Assembly (NCBI GenBank): GCA_963701265.1
Contig: OY969581.1
Span: forward strand, 1,984,001-2,048,000
DNA length: 64,000 nt
Reading direction: 5' to 3'
DNA from: VRUE01 sp963701265
Lineage (GTDB): Bacteria > Actinomycetota > Thermoleophilia > Solirubrobacterales > 70-9
The notes beneath the pieces are model-generated. The model was not told the DNA's origin, searched no databases, and saw nothing but the letters and a program-made list of their open reading frames with translations. A program made the position numbers and the translations under genes. Of the stretch, positions 32,569-40,823 are shown in pieces; within the stretch, counting starts at the first letter, position 1; every line of letters begins with the position of its first letter.

Positions 32569-33716
32569 CAGGCCGCCCCGTCCCGGCCGCCCCAGGGCAG
32601 CTCGCAGTAGGCGGCCGCGGCGGACGCAGAGGCCATGCGCGAGGGATCGCCGACGCGGAAGAAGCCGGACCAGCCGAGCTCGGCGAACTCACTGACGTGA
32701 GCGTGGAACATGTAGTCGCCGTCGAAGGGGAACTTCATCTCGAGGATCGCCCGCTGCCCCTGCCCCTGGATCACGGTGTCGGTGTACTCACTTGGCTGCA
32801 ACGAGGTTCCGGTCGGGTAGAACTGGAAGAAGTTGGCGTGAACGTGGAAGGAGTTGATCGGGTCGAACTCGAGCGCGTTGACCAGGTAGATCCGCAGCAG
32901 CTCGTCGCGCCGCACCTGGATCGGCTCGTTGACGTAGTGAAAGCCGACCGTGTTGACCGCATAGACCTCGTTGGAGAGGTCGAAGTTGGTGTCGAAGCCG
33001 TTCATCACCATCACCATCTCGTCGGCTTCCGGGCGTCCCTGCTTCGGATCGATCACGAAAGCGCCGTAGAGGCCGCGCGAGATGTGGCTGGCGAGCGGCG
33101 AAACGTGACAGTGGTAGAGGTGGAGGCCGAAGGGCTCGGCGTCGAACTCGTAGGTGAACTCGGCGCCGGGCGCGATCGCGCCGCCGCCACGGTTTTCGCC
33201 GATCCCCGGCATGCCGTCCATCAGCGCCGTGTGGATGCCGTGGAAGTGGAGCGTGTGCGGGTGTTCTGAGGCGTTGATGAGGCGCACGCGCAGCCGCTCC
33301 CCCTCGCGGGCGCGCAGGGTCGGGCCGGGGACGCGGCCGTTGTAGGTCCAGGCCTCGTACTTGACCCCGGGGGCGACTTCGATCTCCTTGTCCTGGGCGA
33401 CGATCTCCCATTCGCGCACGACCCGGCCGCTGGCCAGGCGGCGCGTCTTGCCGTAGTCGAAGTCGCGCAACAGCTCGGTCGGGTCGAAGCCGTTGGCCCG
33501 GTGGTCGACCGTGCGGCCGGGGGCAAAGCCCGCGTGGGCGAAGTCACCGTGGCCGGGGTGCGCGGGCGCGGCGCCGGCGTTTGCGGGACCGGCGGAACCG
33601 CGCGGGAGCAGGCCGTGCACGAGCGGCAGGCTGGCACCCGCTGCCAAGGCCCCGCCCAGCATCTTGCGCCGGCTGATGCCTGGCTTTGGCTCGGATCCAG
33701 TCTCTGATTTAGACAC
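32568..33716 (-). CDS. Tat-exported two-domain multicopper oxidase
   Basis: A 382-residue protein. SRRKMLGGALAAG at 15-27 is a Tat signal, so it folds in the cytoplasm before export. Copper motifs are HTLHFHG, HLYHCHVSPLASH in domain 1 (type 1 site with its cysteine), HVHANFF and FHAHVSEFAELGW in domain 2 (no cysteine, so no type 1 site). One type 1 copper in domain 1 fits two-domain oxidases of the type C or nitrite-reductase-like group. It heads the metal operon and may oxidise Mn2+ or Fe2+. Start GTG 33716 lies inside an operator-like palindrome. Confidence 0.88.
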   Translation of the reverse strand: MSKSETGSEPKPGISRRKMLGGALAAGASLPLVHGLLPRGSAGPANAGAAPAHPGHGDFAHAGFAPGRTVDHRANGFDPTELLRDFDYGKTRRLASGRVVREWEIVAQDKEIEVAPGVKYEAWTYNGRVPGPTLRAREGERLRVRLINASEHPHTLHFHGIHTALMDGMPGIGENRGGGAIAPGAEFTYEFDAEPFGLHLYHCHVSPLASHISRGLYGAFVIDPKQGRPEADEMVMVMNGFDTNFDLSNEVYAVNTVGFHYVNEPIQVRRDELLRIYLVNALEFDPINSFHVHANFFQFYPTGTSLQPSEYTDTVIQGQGQRAILEMKFPFDGDYMFHAHVSEFAELGWSGFFRVGDPSRMASASAAAAYCELPWGGRDGAA

Positions 33717-33742
33717 GTCTAAATTATTTTGACATATCTAAA
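33708..33742. promoter_or_regulatory. paired palindromes, candidate MntR-type operator
   Basis: TTTAGACACGTCTAAA (33708-33723) is a perfect 7+7 bp palindrome. TTTTGACATATCTAAA (33727-33742) is a weaker copy with 19 bp centre-to-centre spacing. The first covers the GTG start of the oxidase gene, the second lies upstream toward ygfZ. AT-rich palindromes of this kind are typical operators of DtxR/MntR repressors, and the regulator gene is in the same operon. Position over the start codon suggests a leaderless or very short-leader message. Confidence 0.65.
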
Positions 33743-33767
33743 AGACGATGCTTCCTAGAATCGAGAG

Positions 33768-34721
33768 GTGGCCGATGCGGTGACAGTTGAGATCGACGCC
33801 CAGTACCGGCAGCTGCGGGAAGAGTGCGGGGTGCTTGATCGTTCCTCGCGCGGCAAGCTGCTGCTCAAGGGGTCTGAGGCCGCCGAGTACCTGCAGGGGC
33901 AGCTGACGAACGACATCGAGGCGCTTGAGCCGGGTGACGGGTGCTACGCGGCGCTGCTCGATCGCAAGGGGCACATGCAGGCGGACATGCGGGTGCTGCG
34001 CCTGGCCGATGACGAAGTCTGGATCGACGTCGAGCCCGAGGCGCTGGCGGCTGCCCGCCGGCACCTCGACATGTACAAGATCGGGCGCGAGGTGACGCTC
34101 GAGGACGTCAGCGAGGGGCGCTCGATCCTCTCCTTGATCGGGCCTCGCAGCGCCGAGCTGGCCGGGTCGGCCGCGCTTCCCGAGCATGCTTCCGGGCCCG
34201 TCTCGATCGAGGGCGTCGAGTGCCTGGCGGTGGGGACCGCGCTCGGCATCGACCTGATCGCGCCGGCCGACGACAGCGAGCGGCTCCGCGCCGCCCTCGC
34301 CGCGGCGGGCGCTCCGCAAGTCGACCCTGACGCCGCCGAGATCGTCCGCATCGAGGCCGGCACGCCGCGCTTCGGCAGCGAGATGGACACGGCGACGATG
34401 CCCGCCGAGGCCGGCATCGTCGCCACCGCCGTCAACTTCGAGAAGGGCTGCTACATCGGCCAGGAGACGGTCGCCCGCCTGCACTACAAGGGCAAGCCGA
34501 ACCGCCACCTGCGCGGCCTTCGGCTCAGTGCGCCTGCCGGCCCCGGCGCGGTGCTCAAGCTGGGTGAGAAGGAGGTCGGCAAGCTGGGTGGCAGCTGCAT
34601 CTCCCCCCTGCACGGACCGCTCGCCCTGGCGATCGTGCGCCGCGAGGCCGAGCCCGGCGCCGAGTTGCTCGTAGGTGAAGATGGCGTTACGGCTCGCGTA
34701 GTCGACTTGCCCTTCGGCTAG
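33768..34721 (+). CDS. ygfZ: YgfZ/GcvT-family folate-binding iron-sulphur assembly protein
   Basis: A 317-residue protein with the aminomethyltransferase-like fold. LTNDIEALEPGDGCYAALLD near 46-65 and KGCYIGQETVAR near 225 are the YgfZ hallmarks; the cysteine of KGCYIGQE is conserved. Family members help mature or repair Fe-S enzymes with tetrahydrofolate. Radical SAM FbiC is one possible local client, but that is speculation. GTG 33768 lies 51 bp from the divergent oxidase start. Confidence 0.9.
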   Translation: MADAVTVEIDAQYRQLREECGVLDRSSRGKLLLKGSEAAEYLQGQLTNDIEALEPGDGCYAALLDRKGHMQADMRVLRLADDEVWIDVEPEALAAARRHLDMYKIGREVTLEDVSEGRSILSLIGPRSAELAGSAALPEHASGPVSIEGVECLAVGTALGIDLIAPADDSERLRAALAAAGAPQVDPDAAEIVRIEAGTPRFGSEMDTATMPAEAGIVATAVNFEKGCYIGQETVARLHYKGKPNRHLRGLRLSAPAGPGAVLKLGEKEVGKLGGSCISPLHGPLALAIVRREAEPGAELLVGEDGVTARVVDLPFG

Positions 34722-34731
34722 ATTCCGCGCG

Positions 34732-35220
34732 ATGGGAAGTGGGAGAGGCAGAGCCTTCGCCGCAGGCTGCGTCGTCGTCGCGCTGGGATTGGTCGCGGCC
34801 GGCTGCGGAGCTGAGGAACATCCCAACGAACCGCGACCGCAGCCGCCGACCCGGGTCAGCATCACCGTTACGCCGAAGACGATCACGGTGCAGCCGCGCC
34901 GCATCGCCTTTGGCCCCGAACCCAGCCAACAGATTCCGCAGAACCAGCACGCTGCCCAGCCCCAGGTGAAGTCCAAGGCTCCGGTCGACGTCGTCTTCGT
35001 CTCCGCCAACCTCACCGACTTCGACTCGAAACTCGAAGTCCGCGGCCCGAAAAACGTCAAATCCGACGCCCTCGTCGCCAACGGCAACAACTCCCTGCTG
35101 GCCTCGCTGCCAACCGGCGTCTACCGGGTCAGCGCCGCTGATATCCCCGGCGCGAAGCCGGTCCGCTTCACGGTCGGCCCGTACCGCAGCTCCTCCGAGA
35201 ACGATCTGCTGCTGCCGTAA
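34732..35220 (+). CDS. small secreted lipoprotein
   Basis: A 162-residue protein with an N-terminal hydrophobic segment and lipobox VAAGC (cysteine 25). A Pro/Gln-rich spacer (residues 30-75) is followed by a beta-rich domain (VDVVFVSANLTDFDSKLEVR; GVYRVSAADIPGAKPVRFTV). This resembles a small Ig-like fold. No family is recognised. It follows ygfZ by 10 bp. Confidence 0.75.
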   Translation: MGSGRGRAFAAGCVVVALGLVAAGCGAEEHPNEPRPQPPTRVSITVTPKTITVQPRRIAFGPEPSQQIPQNQHAAQPQVKSKAPVDVVFVSANLTDFDSKLEVRGPKNVKSDALVANGNNSLLASLPTGVYRVSAADIPGAKPVRFTVGPYRSSSENDLLLP

Positions 35221-35275
35221 ATAGCGGTTTTCGGGCACCGCCGCTACGTCTGCCCCGATCGTCACCATCGACTGC

Positions 35276-36481
35276 GTGACCATCGTTCTCGCAATAGCCG
35301 TGCTCGCGCTCGTCGCCGCACTGATCTACGTCGTCAGCCGGCGGCCCGAGGAGCAGCTGCCGCTCGACCACGGCCCGGCGATCCAGGAGGCGACCTCGAA
35401 AGCCGTTGCCGACCTGCTGCGGGTCAACGAGGAGTCGCGCAAACTCGACACACAAGCGGCGGAGGCGGCGCTGCAGAAGCGCGAGGCCGAGTTCCGGCGG
35501 CTGACCGAGCCGATCGGCAAGAACCTCGAGCGGATCGAAAAAGAGGTCTCGACGATGAGCCGCGACCGCCGCAGCGCCGACGGCGCGGTGCGAACGCTGC
35601 TGGACGAGATGAAGGTCGGGCTCGGCGACCTCGGCAGCCAGACCGGCACCCTGGTCAAGGCGCTGCGCCAGCCGCAGACCCGCGGCCAGTGGGGCGAGGT
35701 GCAGCTGAAGCGCTGCGTCGAGATCGCCGGCATGACCGAGCACGTCGACTTCGAGTTGCAGCAGACTTTCAACGACGGCGAGGGAATCCTGCGGCCCGAT
35801 GCAGTGGTGATGCTGCCCGCCGGCCGCCGCGTCGTGATCGACTCCAAGGTGCCGCTCGATGCCTACCTCGAGGTGCTCGAGGCGGAGGACGATGCGGCCC
35901 GCAAGGGCGAGCTGATCCGCCACGCGCGCCAGGTCCGCGACCACATCACCAAACTCGCCTCGAAGCGCTACCAGGACCAGTTCGATTCCGGCGAGACACC
36001 CGACTTCGTCGTCTGCTTCATGCCCTCCGAGGCGGCCCTGCACGCCGCCTTCGAGGCCGAGCCCTCGCTCTATGACTACGCGCTCGAGCAGAAGATCCTG
36101 ATCGCGACGCCGACCACGCTGGTCGGGTTGCTGCGCACGGTCGAGCTGGGTTGGCGGCAGGAGCAGATCGCCGAGCAGGCCCAGGAGATCGCCTCCGCCT
36201 CGCGCGAGCTGCACAGCCGCATGGGTGCCTTCCTCGAACACTTCGCCAAGGCCGGGCGCCAGCTCAACTCAGCGACCAAATCCTTCGATGACGCGGTCGG
36301 CTCGCTGGAGAGCCGGATCATGCCGCAGCTGCGCAGGATCGAGGAGATGGGTGCGGCCTCGGGCAAGGAGCTGGAGGAGCCCCATCGCGTCGACCGCGCC
36401 GTGCGCCCGATCCTCGCCGAGGTGAACGACGAGTCCAAGGCCACGGGCCTACCTCCGCAGGCCCACAGCGACGCCGCCTGA
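35276..36481 (+). CDS. rmuC: DNA recombination protein RmuC
   Basis: A 401-residue protein with an N-terminal membrane helix (VLAIAVLALVAALIYVV), a coiled coil at about 40-110, then the nuclease-like RmuC domain: TRGQWGEVQLKRCVEIAGM, RPDAVVMLPAGRRVVIDSK (acidic/lysine motif as in PD-(D/E)xK folds), and ATPTTLVGLLRTVE. RmuC limits DNA inversions and acts as a membrane-tethered barrier nuclease in E. coli. GTG 35276 start. The C-terminal tail is low complexity. Confidence 0.9.
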   Translation: MTIVLAIAVLALVAALIYVVSRRPEEQLPLDHGPAIQEATSKAVADLLRVNEESRKLDTQAAEAALQKREAEFRRLTEPIGKNLERIEKEVSTMSRDRRSADGAVRTLLDEMKVGLGDLGSQTGTLVKALRQPQTRGQWGEVQLKRCVEIAGMTEHVDFELQQTFNDGEGILRPDAVVMLPAGRRVVIDSKVPLDAYLEVLEAEDDAARKGELIRHARQVRDHITKLASKRYQDQFDSGETPDFVVCFMPSEAALHAAFEAEPSLYDYALEQKILIATPTTLVGLLRTVELGWRQEQIAEQAQEIASASRELHSRMGAFLEHFAKAGRQLNSATKSFDDAVGSLESRIMPQLRRIEEMGAASGKELEEPHRVDRAVRPILAEVNDESKATGLPPQAHSDAA

Positions 36482-36536
36482 GCGGCGTTAGGATTCGCCG
36501 CCCCCTTTCTGAACCCGAACCCGCGGAGGATCACAG

Positions 36537-37799
36537 TTGGCCGTTGACACGAGCACAGTCGCGAAGCTGGACGTTGAGCCCGGAGAGCTGCCGGAGACGA
36601 TGGCCGCCTGGGTGATCCGCCAGGAGCGCGAGGGCGAGCCCAACGACGCGTTCCAACTCGAGCAGATCGAGGTGCCGGAGCCGGGCGCCTTCGAGGTGAT
36701 CGTGCGGGTGATGGCCGCCGGCGTCAACTTCAACAACGTCTGGGCCGCCCTGGGCAAGCCGGTCTCCGTCTTCGGCTACGGCGACCACCCCGAGTACGGT
36801 CACCACATCGGCGGCTCCGACGCCTCGGGCGTCGTCTGGAAGGTCGGCGAGGGCGTCACCCGCTGGAAGCCGGGCGACGAGGTCGTCGTCCACTGCAACC
36901 AGGCCTCCTACGAGGACGTCGAGGTGCACGGTCTCGACCCGCTGGCCGCGCCGAGCCAGAGGATCTGGGGCTACGAGACGACCTGGGGCTCCTTCGCCCA
37001 GTTCACCAAGGTGCAGGCCCAGCAGCTCCTGCCCCGCCCCCAGAACCTCTCCTGGGCGGACTCCTGCGCCTACGGCCTCACCTACTTCACCGCTTACCGG
37101 ATGCTGATCGACCAGTGCAAGCTGCAGCCCGGCCACAACGTGCTGATCTGGGGCGCGGCGGGCGGCCTCGGCGTCTTCGCCGTGCAGCTCTGCAAGGCGG
37201 CAGGGGCAAATGCCGTCGGCGTCGTCTCCTCCGACGAGAAGGGCGAGCTGATCAAGCAGCTGGGCGCGGTCGACTACATCAACCGCAAGGAGTTCGGCGA
37301 GATGATGCGGACGCCGGAGAACCTCGTCGACAAGGCCGCCGACAAGGAGCGCTTCTTGGCCTCCCGCGGTTTCGCCAAGCGGATCAAGGAGATCCTCGGC
37401 GACGCCCCCGACATCGTCTTCGAGCACGTCGGCCAAGCGACCTTTCCGACCTCCGTTTACGTCGTCAAGCCGTTCGGCAAAGTCGTGATCTGCGGTGCCA
37501 CCTCGGGCTATCAGCTCGACTTCGACGTGCGCTACCTCTGGATGAAGCAGAAGCAGATCATCGGCTCGCACTTCGCCAACGCCTACGAGTGCATGAAGGC
37601 CAACCAGCTGATGGCCGAGGGCAAGGTCCGCCCCGTGATCTCGCAGACAATGGGGTTCGACGGCGTTGCCGAAGCACACCAGCTGATGCACGAAAACAAG
37701 CACCTCGGCAAGATCGCGATCCTGGTCGGGGCCGAGTCCGAGACGGATGGACAAAACGAGGAGGGCCCGGGCGCGATCCGGGCGGAGGTGGGAGCCTGA
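36537..37799 (+). CDS. ccr: crotonyl-CoA carboxylase/reductase
   Basis: A 420-residue MDR enzyme reducing crotonyl-CoA with CO2 capture to ethylmalonyl-CoA, the key step of the ethylmalonyl-CoA pathway. It shows VNFNNVWAALGKPV with the active-site Asn, GHHIGGSDASGVVWKVGEGV, the NADP loop IWGAAGGLGVFAVQLCKAAG, and GSHFANAYEC with the conserved His. These features separate Ccr from plain quinone reductases. TTG 36537 has GGAGG about 7 nt upstream. It is coupled to a small ferredoxin-like-fold gene. Confidence 0.92.
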   Translation: MAVDTSTVAKLDVEPGELPETMAAWVIRQEREGEPNDAFQLEQIEVPEPGAFEVIVRVMAAGVNFNNVWAALGKPVSVFGYGDHPEYGHHIGGSDASGVVWKVGEGVTRWKPGDEVVVHCNQASYEDVEVHGLDPLAAPSQRIWGYETTWGSFAQFTKVQAQQLLPRPQNLSWADSCAYGLTYFTAYRMLIDQCKLQPGHNVLIWGAAGGLGVFAVQLCKAAGANAVGVVSSDEKGELIKQLGAVDYINRKEFGEMMRTPENLVDKAADKERFLASRGFAKRIKEILGDAPDIVFEHVGQATFPTSVYVVKPFGKVVICGATSGYQLDFDVRYLWMKQKQIIGSHFANAYECMKANQLMAEGKVRPVISQTMGFDGVAEAHQLMHENKHLGKIAILVGAESETDGQNEEGPGAIRAEVGA

Positions 37800-38092
37800 T
37801 GAGCGAGGTTTGCGTACTTGACTGGCACATCGCCCCCTTCAGGGCCGACCGCTGGCTCGACGCCTGGGAGCCGGCAGCGGCGCGCATGCCCGCCTACGGC
37901 GCCAAGAGCTGGTCGCTGACGCGAGCGGTCGATGACCCGCTCTCCTTCCGCCAGTCCTCGATCTGGGAGAGCCGCTCCGACTTTGAGCGCTACTGGTTCT
38001 CGGAGGAGATCGAGAAGGCGCGGGCCGCCGTCATCGACCTCTACGACATCCCGCTGCTGCCCAGCTGGCACACCCTGCTCGTCGCCGAGTAG
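37799..38092 (+). CDS. small dimeric ferredoxin-like fold protein
   Basis: A 97-residue protein beginning with ATG overlapping the ccr stop (TGATG). WHIAPFRADRWLDAWEPAAA, GAKSWSLTRAVDDP and SIWESRSDFERYW fit the antibiotic-biosynthesis-monooxygenase/dimeric alpha-beta barrel type. Its strict coupling to ccr suggests a function with that enzyme, which I cannot name. Confidence 0.6.
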   Translation: MSEVCVLDWHIAPFRADRWLDAWEPAAARMPAYGAKSWSLTRAVDDPLSFRQSSIWESRSDFERYWFSEEIEKARAAVIDLYDIPLLPSWHTLLVAE

Positions 38093-38114
38093 CAGCCCAG
38101 CAAGCAACTCCGCC

Positions 38115-40823
38115 CTAGCGGGCTTTTGGCTTCAGCACCTTCCAGGCGAAGCTCGCCGGGGTCGGGTCCTGATTCCCGGCGGCGTCGACGGCGGCGATCT
38201 TGACCGCGTGCGCACCCGGCTTCAGATCCGCTTTCACCCAGGGCGACCGGCAGGCGACGTAGGCGCGCTTGTCGAGCTTGCAGAGGAACTTCGCGCCAGG
38301 CTCGCCGGCTGAGAAGACGAAGGTCGCCGAGCGCTTGCGGGTCCGTTTGGCCGGGTGGCGAGCGAGGCTCGTTTGCGGAGCGTCACGATCGGCCACGGGT
38401 GGGTCTTTCCCCCCATCCTCGACCGGCGGCTCAGCCACAGGCAGCAGCGAGTAGAACGCCTCGTAGGAAGCGTCTTCGTCGGCGAGGACCGAGTGGAAGC
38501 GCGCGCCACCGTCAGACCAGCTCTGCCAAGCGTACGTCCTGCCCCCAACCTGAGCAGTGGCCGGCGCCGAGAGCAGCAGCGCCGAGCCCTCTATCTGCGG
38601 CACGGAGAAGGGCGAGCTCGCCTCGGTCGAGCCGGCGAGCAGGCGGATCCCCGGCGGGCTGGAGGAGAGCGAGAGCTCCACCGTCCGCGGCTCGATTTTC
38701 TTCGTCACGACCCCGGAGAGACCGCGATTGTCGGAAGTGCGAAGGACGACTTCGATGTAGGACGGGTAGTCGTGCTGGGGCGCGACGAATTCCGGTCCGC
38801 GGATTCCGGCGAAGGTCTGCAGCGGGTGGACGTGGCAGGCGTTCGGATGCGCCGGATCGGGGCAATGCGCCATTCGCGTCACCCAGTAGTAGGGCAGCGG
38901 CGAGGTGATCGGGTTGCCTTTGGAGTCGATCGCGTTGCCGTGGAGGTGAATCTCGTCGCCGACACCCCACTTGTAGGAGGAGGACGGCTGGTCGATCGTC
39001 GGCACCGGCGGTTTGTCGCCCGGATAGAGCGTCAGCCGTGCGACGCTGGTGAAGCCTTCGTCGTCTCTGACCCGCAGGGTGACGATCCGGTTGGGGCTCA
39101 GCTCCGGGTCCGCGGCTTCGCGAGCTGCCTGTTCGGCACTGGTGAAGGTCACGGTCTTCGTGTCGTCGCTGCCGCTGGCCTCGAAGTCACCGTCTTCGTC
39201 GAGGTCCCATTCGTAGGTCAACGGCTGGCCGTTGGGGTCGGTTGAATCGCCCGCCTCGAGCGAGGCTTCGAATTTGCCACTGCCGTTGTAGAGGCCGTAC
39301 GGGTGGGGGCCGGCAACCAGCCGCGCGGTTGGAGCGTTCGGGCGGTAGGCAATGCGGTGGATCTCGCCTTCGCCGGCGCCTTCTTCGCTGAAGAGATCCG
39401 CGTAGTAGAGGTACCCATCCGGCCCTTCGGCGATCTTCACACCGGCATAAACCCTGCCCTCGCGCAGGAACCGCTCGGTGGTCGAGGGGTCGGGCTTGCC
39501 GTCATCGCCGGGGAACATCACCCAGATGCAGCCGCGCACCGCATCGGCGAAGAAGAGCGCCCCTTTGTAGGCCGGCGGCAGTTGGTTTCCCCGGTACAGC
39601 GAGATGCCGCTCACCGCCGAACCCGACTCGATCGGGCATTCGTCTTCCGGCACGACCGACTGTCCGTGGCTGTAGTTGAAGAACGGCAGCGAGGCCGAGT
39701 CCGGTTCGTTCGCGTACATCGCGCTGCAGGCGTTCAGGCCGAGTTCCTTGAACTGGTACTGGCGCTCGATCCCCTCGAAGCAAGGCCAGCCGGAGTTGAA
39801 GAGCGCGCTGGGCGGCGCCGGGAAGCGATCGATCTCCTCGATCTCCGAAGAGCCGACGTTGCCGCTGTAAATTTCGCCCGTCTGCTGGTCGAGGACGAAG
39901 CGGAAGGGGTTGCGGAAGCCCTTGGCAACGGTGCGCTGCGTGTTCTCATCGGTGCTTGCCGCCAGCGGATTACCGGGAAAAGCGTCGCCGGTATCGGGGT
40001 CGATTCTGAGGATCGCGCCGTTGAGGAGCTTCAGGTTCTGCGAGCGCAACGCGCCTCCCAGCGACTCGGCTTTCGGCGTGGGCGTCGTCCCGGCCGGGCT
40101 GGGTGGATCCCCGCAGGGGTTCGGCGAGCTGCCCAGCTGACCGTAGTCCGGGATCGATTCATAGTCGGCGCCGTCGCCGCCGCTGACGTAGAGCGCGCCT
40201 TCGGGACCGAACTGCAGATCGCCGATCGAGTGCGAGGAGAACTGCTGACACCAGCCGCCGAGCAGTTCTTCCTGCTTGGGCAGACCGCCTTCTTTAACCG
40301 CATGGTTCGGGTCCACGACGCTCGCGGTGAGGCGCACCAGGCGACCGCTCACCAGGCAGGAGGCGCTGCTGTTCTGACTCGGACAGCCGGGGTCGCCGCT
40401 GACTCCGGGAGTGCCGTATTCGGGGTCGTTGGGATTCCACGGTTTGCCCAGGACGTGATCCCAGGTGTAGAGCGCGTAGACGTAGGGCCGTCCGCTGGTG
40501 AAGTTGGGGTCGAGGGCCAGTCCCAGCAGGCCGCGGTCGCCGTTGTCATATACATCGGCGCGCAGATCGGCGAAGACCTCGGGGGTCGGATCGTCGAGGT
40601 CTTCGTAGACGACGATCTGGCCCGGCTTCTCGGCGACGAAAACCTGACCGTCGGGGGAGAAGCGGAAGTTGGTCGGCTGTTCCAGGCCTTTGAGGACGAC
40701 TTCGTCCTGGAAACCCGCAGGCAGGGCCGGCTCGGCGGTCGCGGTGGCCGTCAGGGCAAGCAGCAGGCCGATGGCAAGCAGCGCCGTCGAGGCAAGCCGG
40801 CCCCGCAGGCGTTCAGCCCGCAA
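38115..40823 (-). CDS. PQQ-dependent sugar dehydrogenase-like exported protein, copy 1
   Basis: A 902-residue secreted protein: signal peptide (TALLAIGLLLALTATATAEP), a glucose/sorbosone dehydrogenase beta-propeller (LPAGFQDEVVLKGLEQPTNF; GDRGLLGLALDPNF; FSSHSIGDLQFGPEGALYVS), PKD-like domains near 520-700, and a C-terminal disulphide Ig-like domain (FLCKLDKRAYVACRSPWVKA). TTG 40823 overlaps the upstream paralogue's stop, giving a two-gene operon. Many residues match copy 2, so this is a tandem duplication. A long C-terminal basic linker KRTRKRSATF precedes the last domain. Confidence 0.82.
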   Translation of the reverse strand: MRAERLRGRLASTALLAIGLLLALTATATAEPALPAGFQDEVVLKGLEQPTNFRFSPDGQVFVAEKPGQIVVYEDLDDPTPEVFADLRADVYDNGDRGLLGLALDPNFTSGRPYVYALYTWDHVLGKPWNPNDPEYGTPGVSGDPGCPSQNSSASCLVSGRLVRLTASVVDPNHAVKEGGLPKQEELLGGWCQQFSSHSIGDLQFGPEGALYVSGGDGADYESIPDYGQLGSSPNPCGDPPSPAGTTPTPKAESLGGALRSQNLKLLNGAILRIDPDTGDAFPGNPLAASTDENTQRTVAKGFRNPFRFVLDQQTGEIYSGNVGSSEIEEIDRFPAPPSALFNSGWPCFEGIERQYQFKELGLNACSAMYANEPDSASLPFFNYSHGQSVVPEDECPIESGSAVSGISLYRGNQLPPAYKGALFFADAVRGCIWVMFPGDDGKPDPSTTERFLREGRVYAGVKIAEGPDGYLYYADLFSEEGAGEGEIHRIAYRPNAPTARLVAGPHPYGLYNGSGKFEASLEAGDSTDPNGQPLTYEWDLDEDGDFEASGSDDTKTVTFTSAEQAAREAADPELSPNRIVTLRVRDDEGFTSVARLTLYPGDKPPVPTIDQPSSSYKWGVGDEIHLHGNAIDSKGNPITSPLPYYWVTRMAHCPDPAHPNACHVHPLQTFAGIRGPEFVAPQHDYPSYIEVVLRTSDNRGLSGVVTKKIEPRTVELSLSSSPPGIRLLAGSTEASSPFSVPQIEGSALLLSAPATAQVGGRTYAWQSWSDGGARFHSVLADEDASYEAFYSLLPVAEPPVEDGGKDPPVADRDAPQTSLARHPAKRTRKRSATFVFSAGEPGAKFLCKLDKRAYVACRSPWVKADLKPGAHAVKIAAVDAAGNQDPTPASFAWKVLKPKAR

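Noticed and set aside
30860..32692. One long 610-codon minus-strand protein covering the regulator and ZIP genes
   Set aside because: Only its last 157 codons form a real MntR-like protein; the earlier part is out of frame with the clear ZIP transporter.
33738..35090. A 450-codon minus-strand frame opposite ygfZ and the lipoprotein gene
   Set aside because: Antisense to a gene with the KGCYIGQE signature; the frame has no domain.
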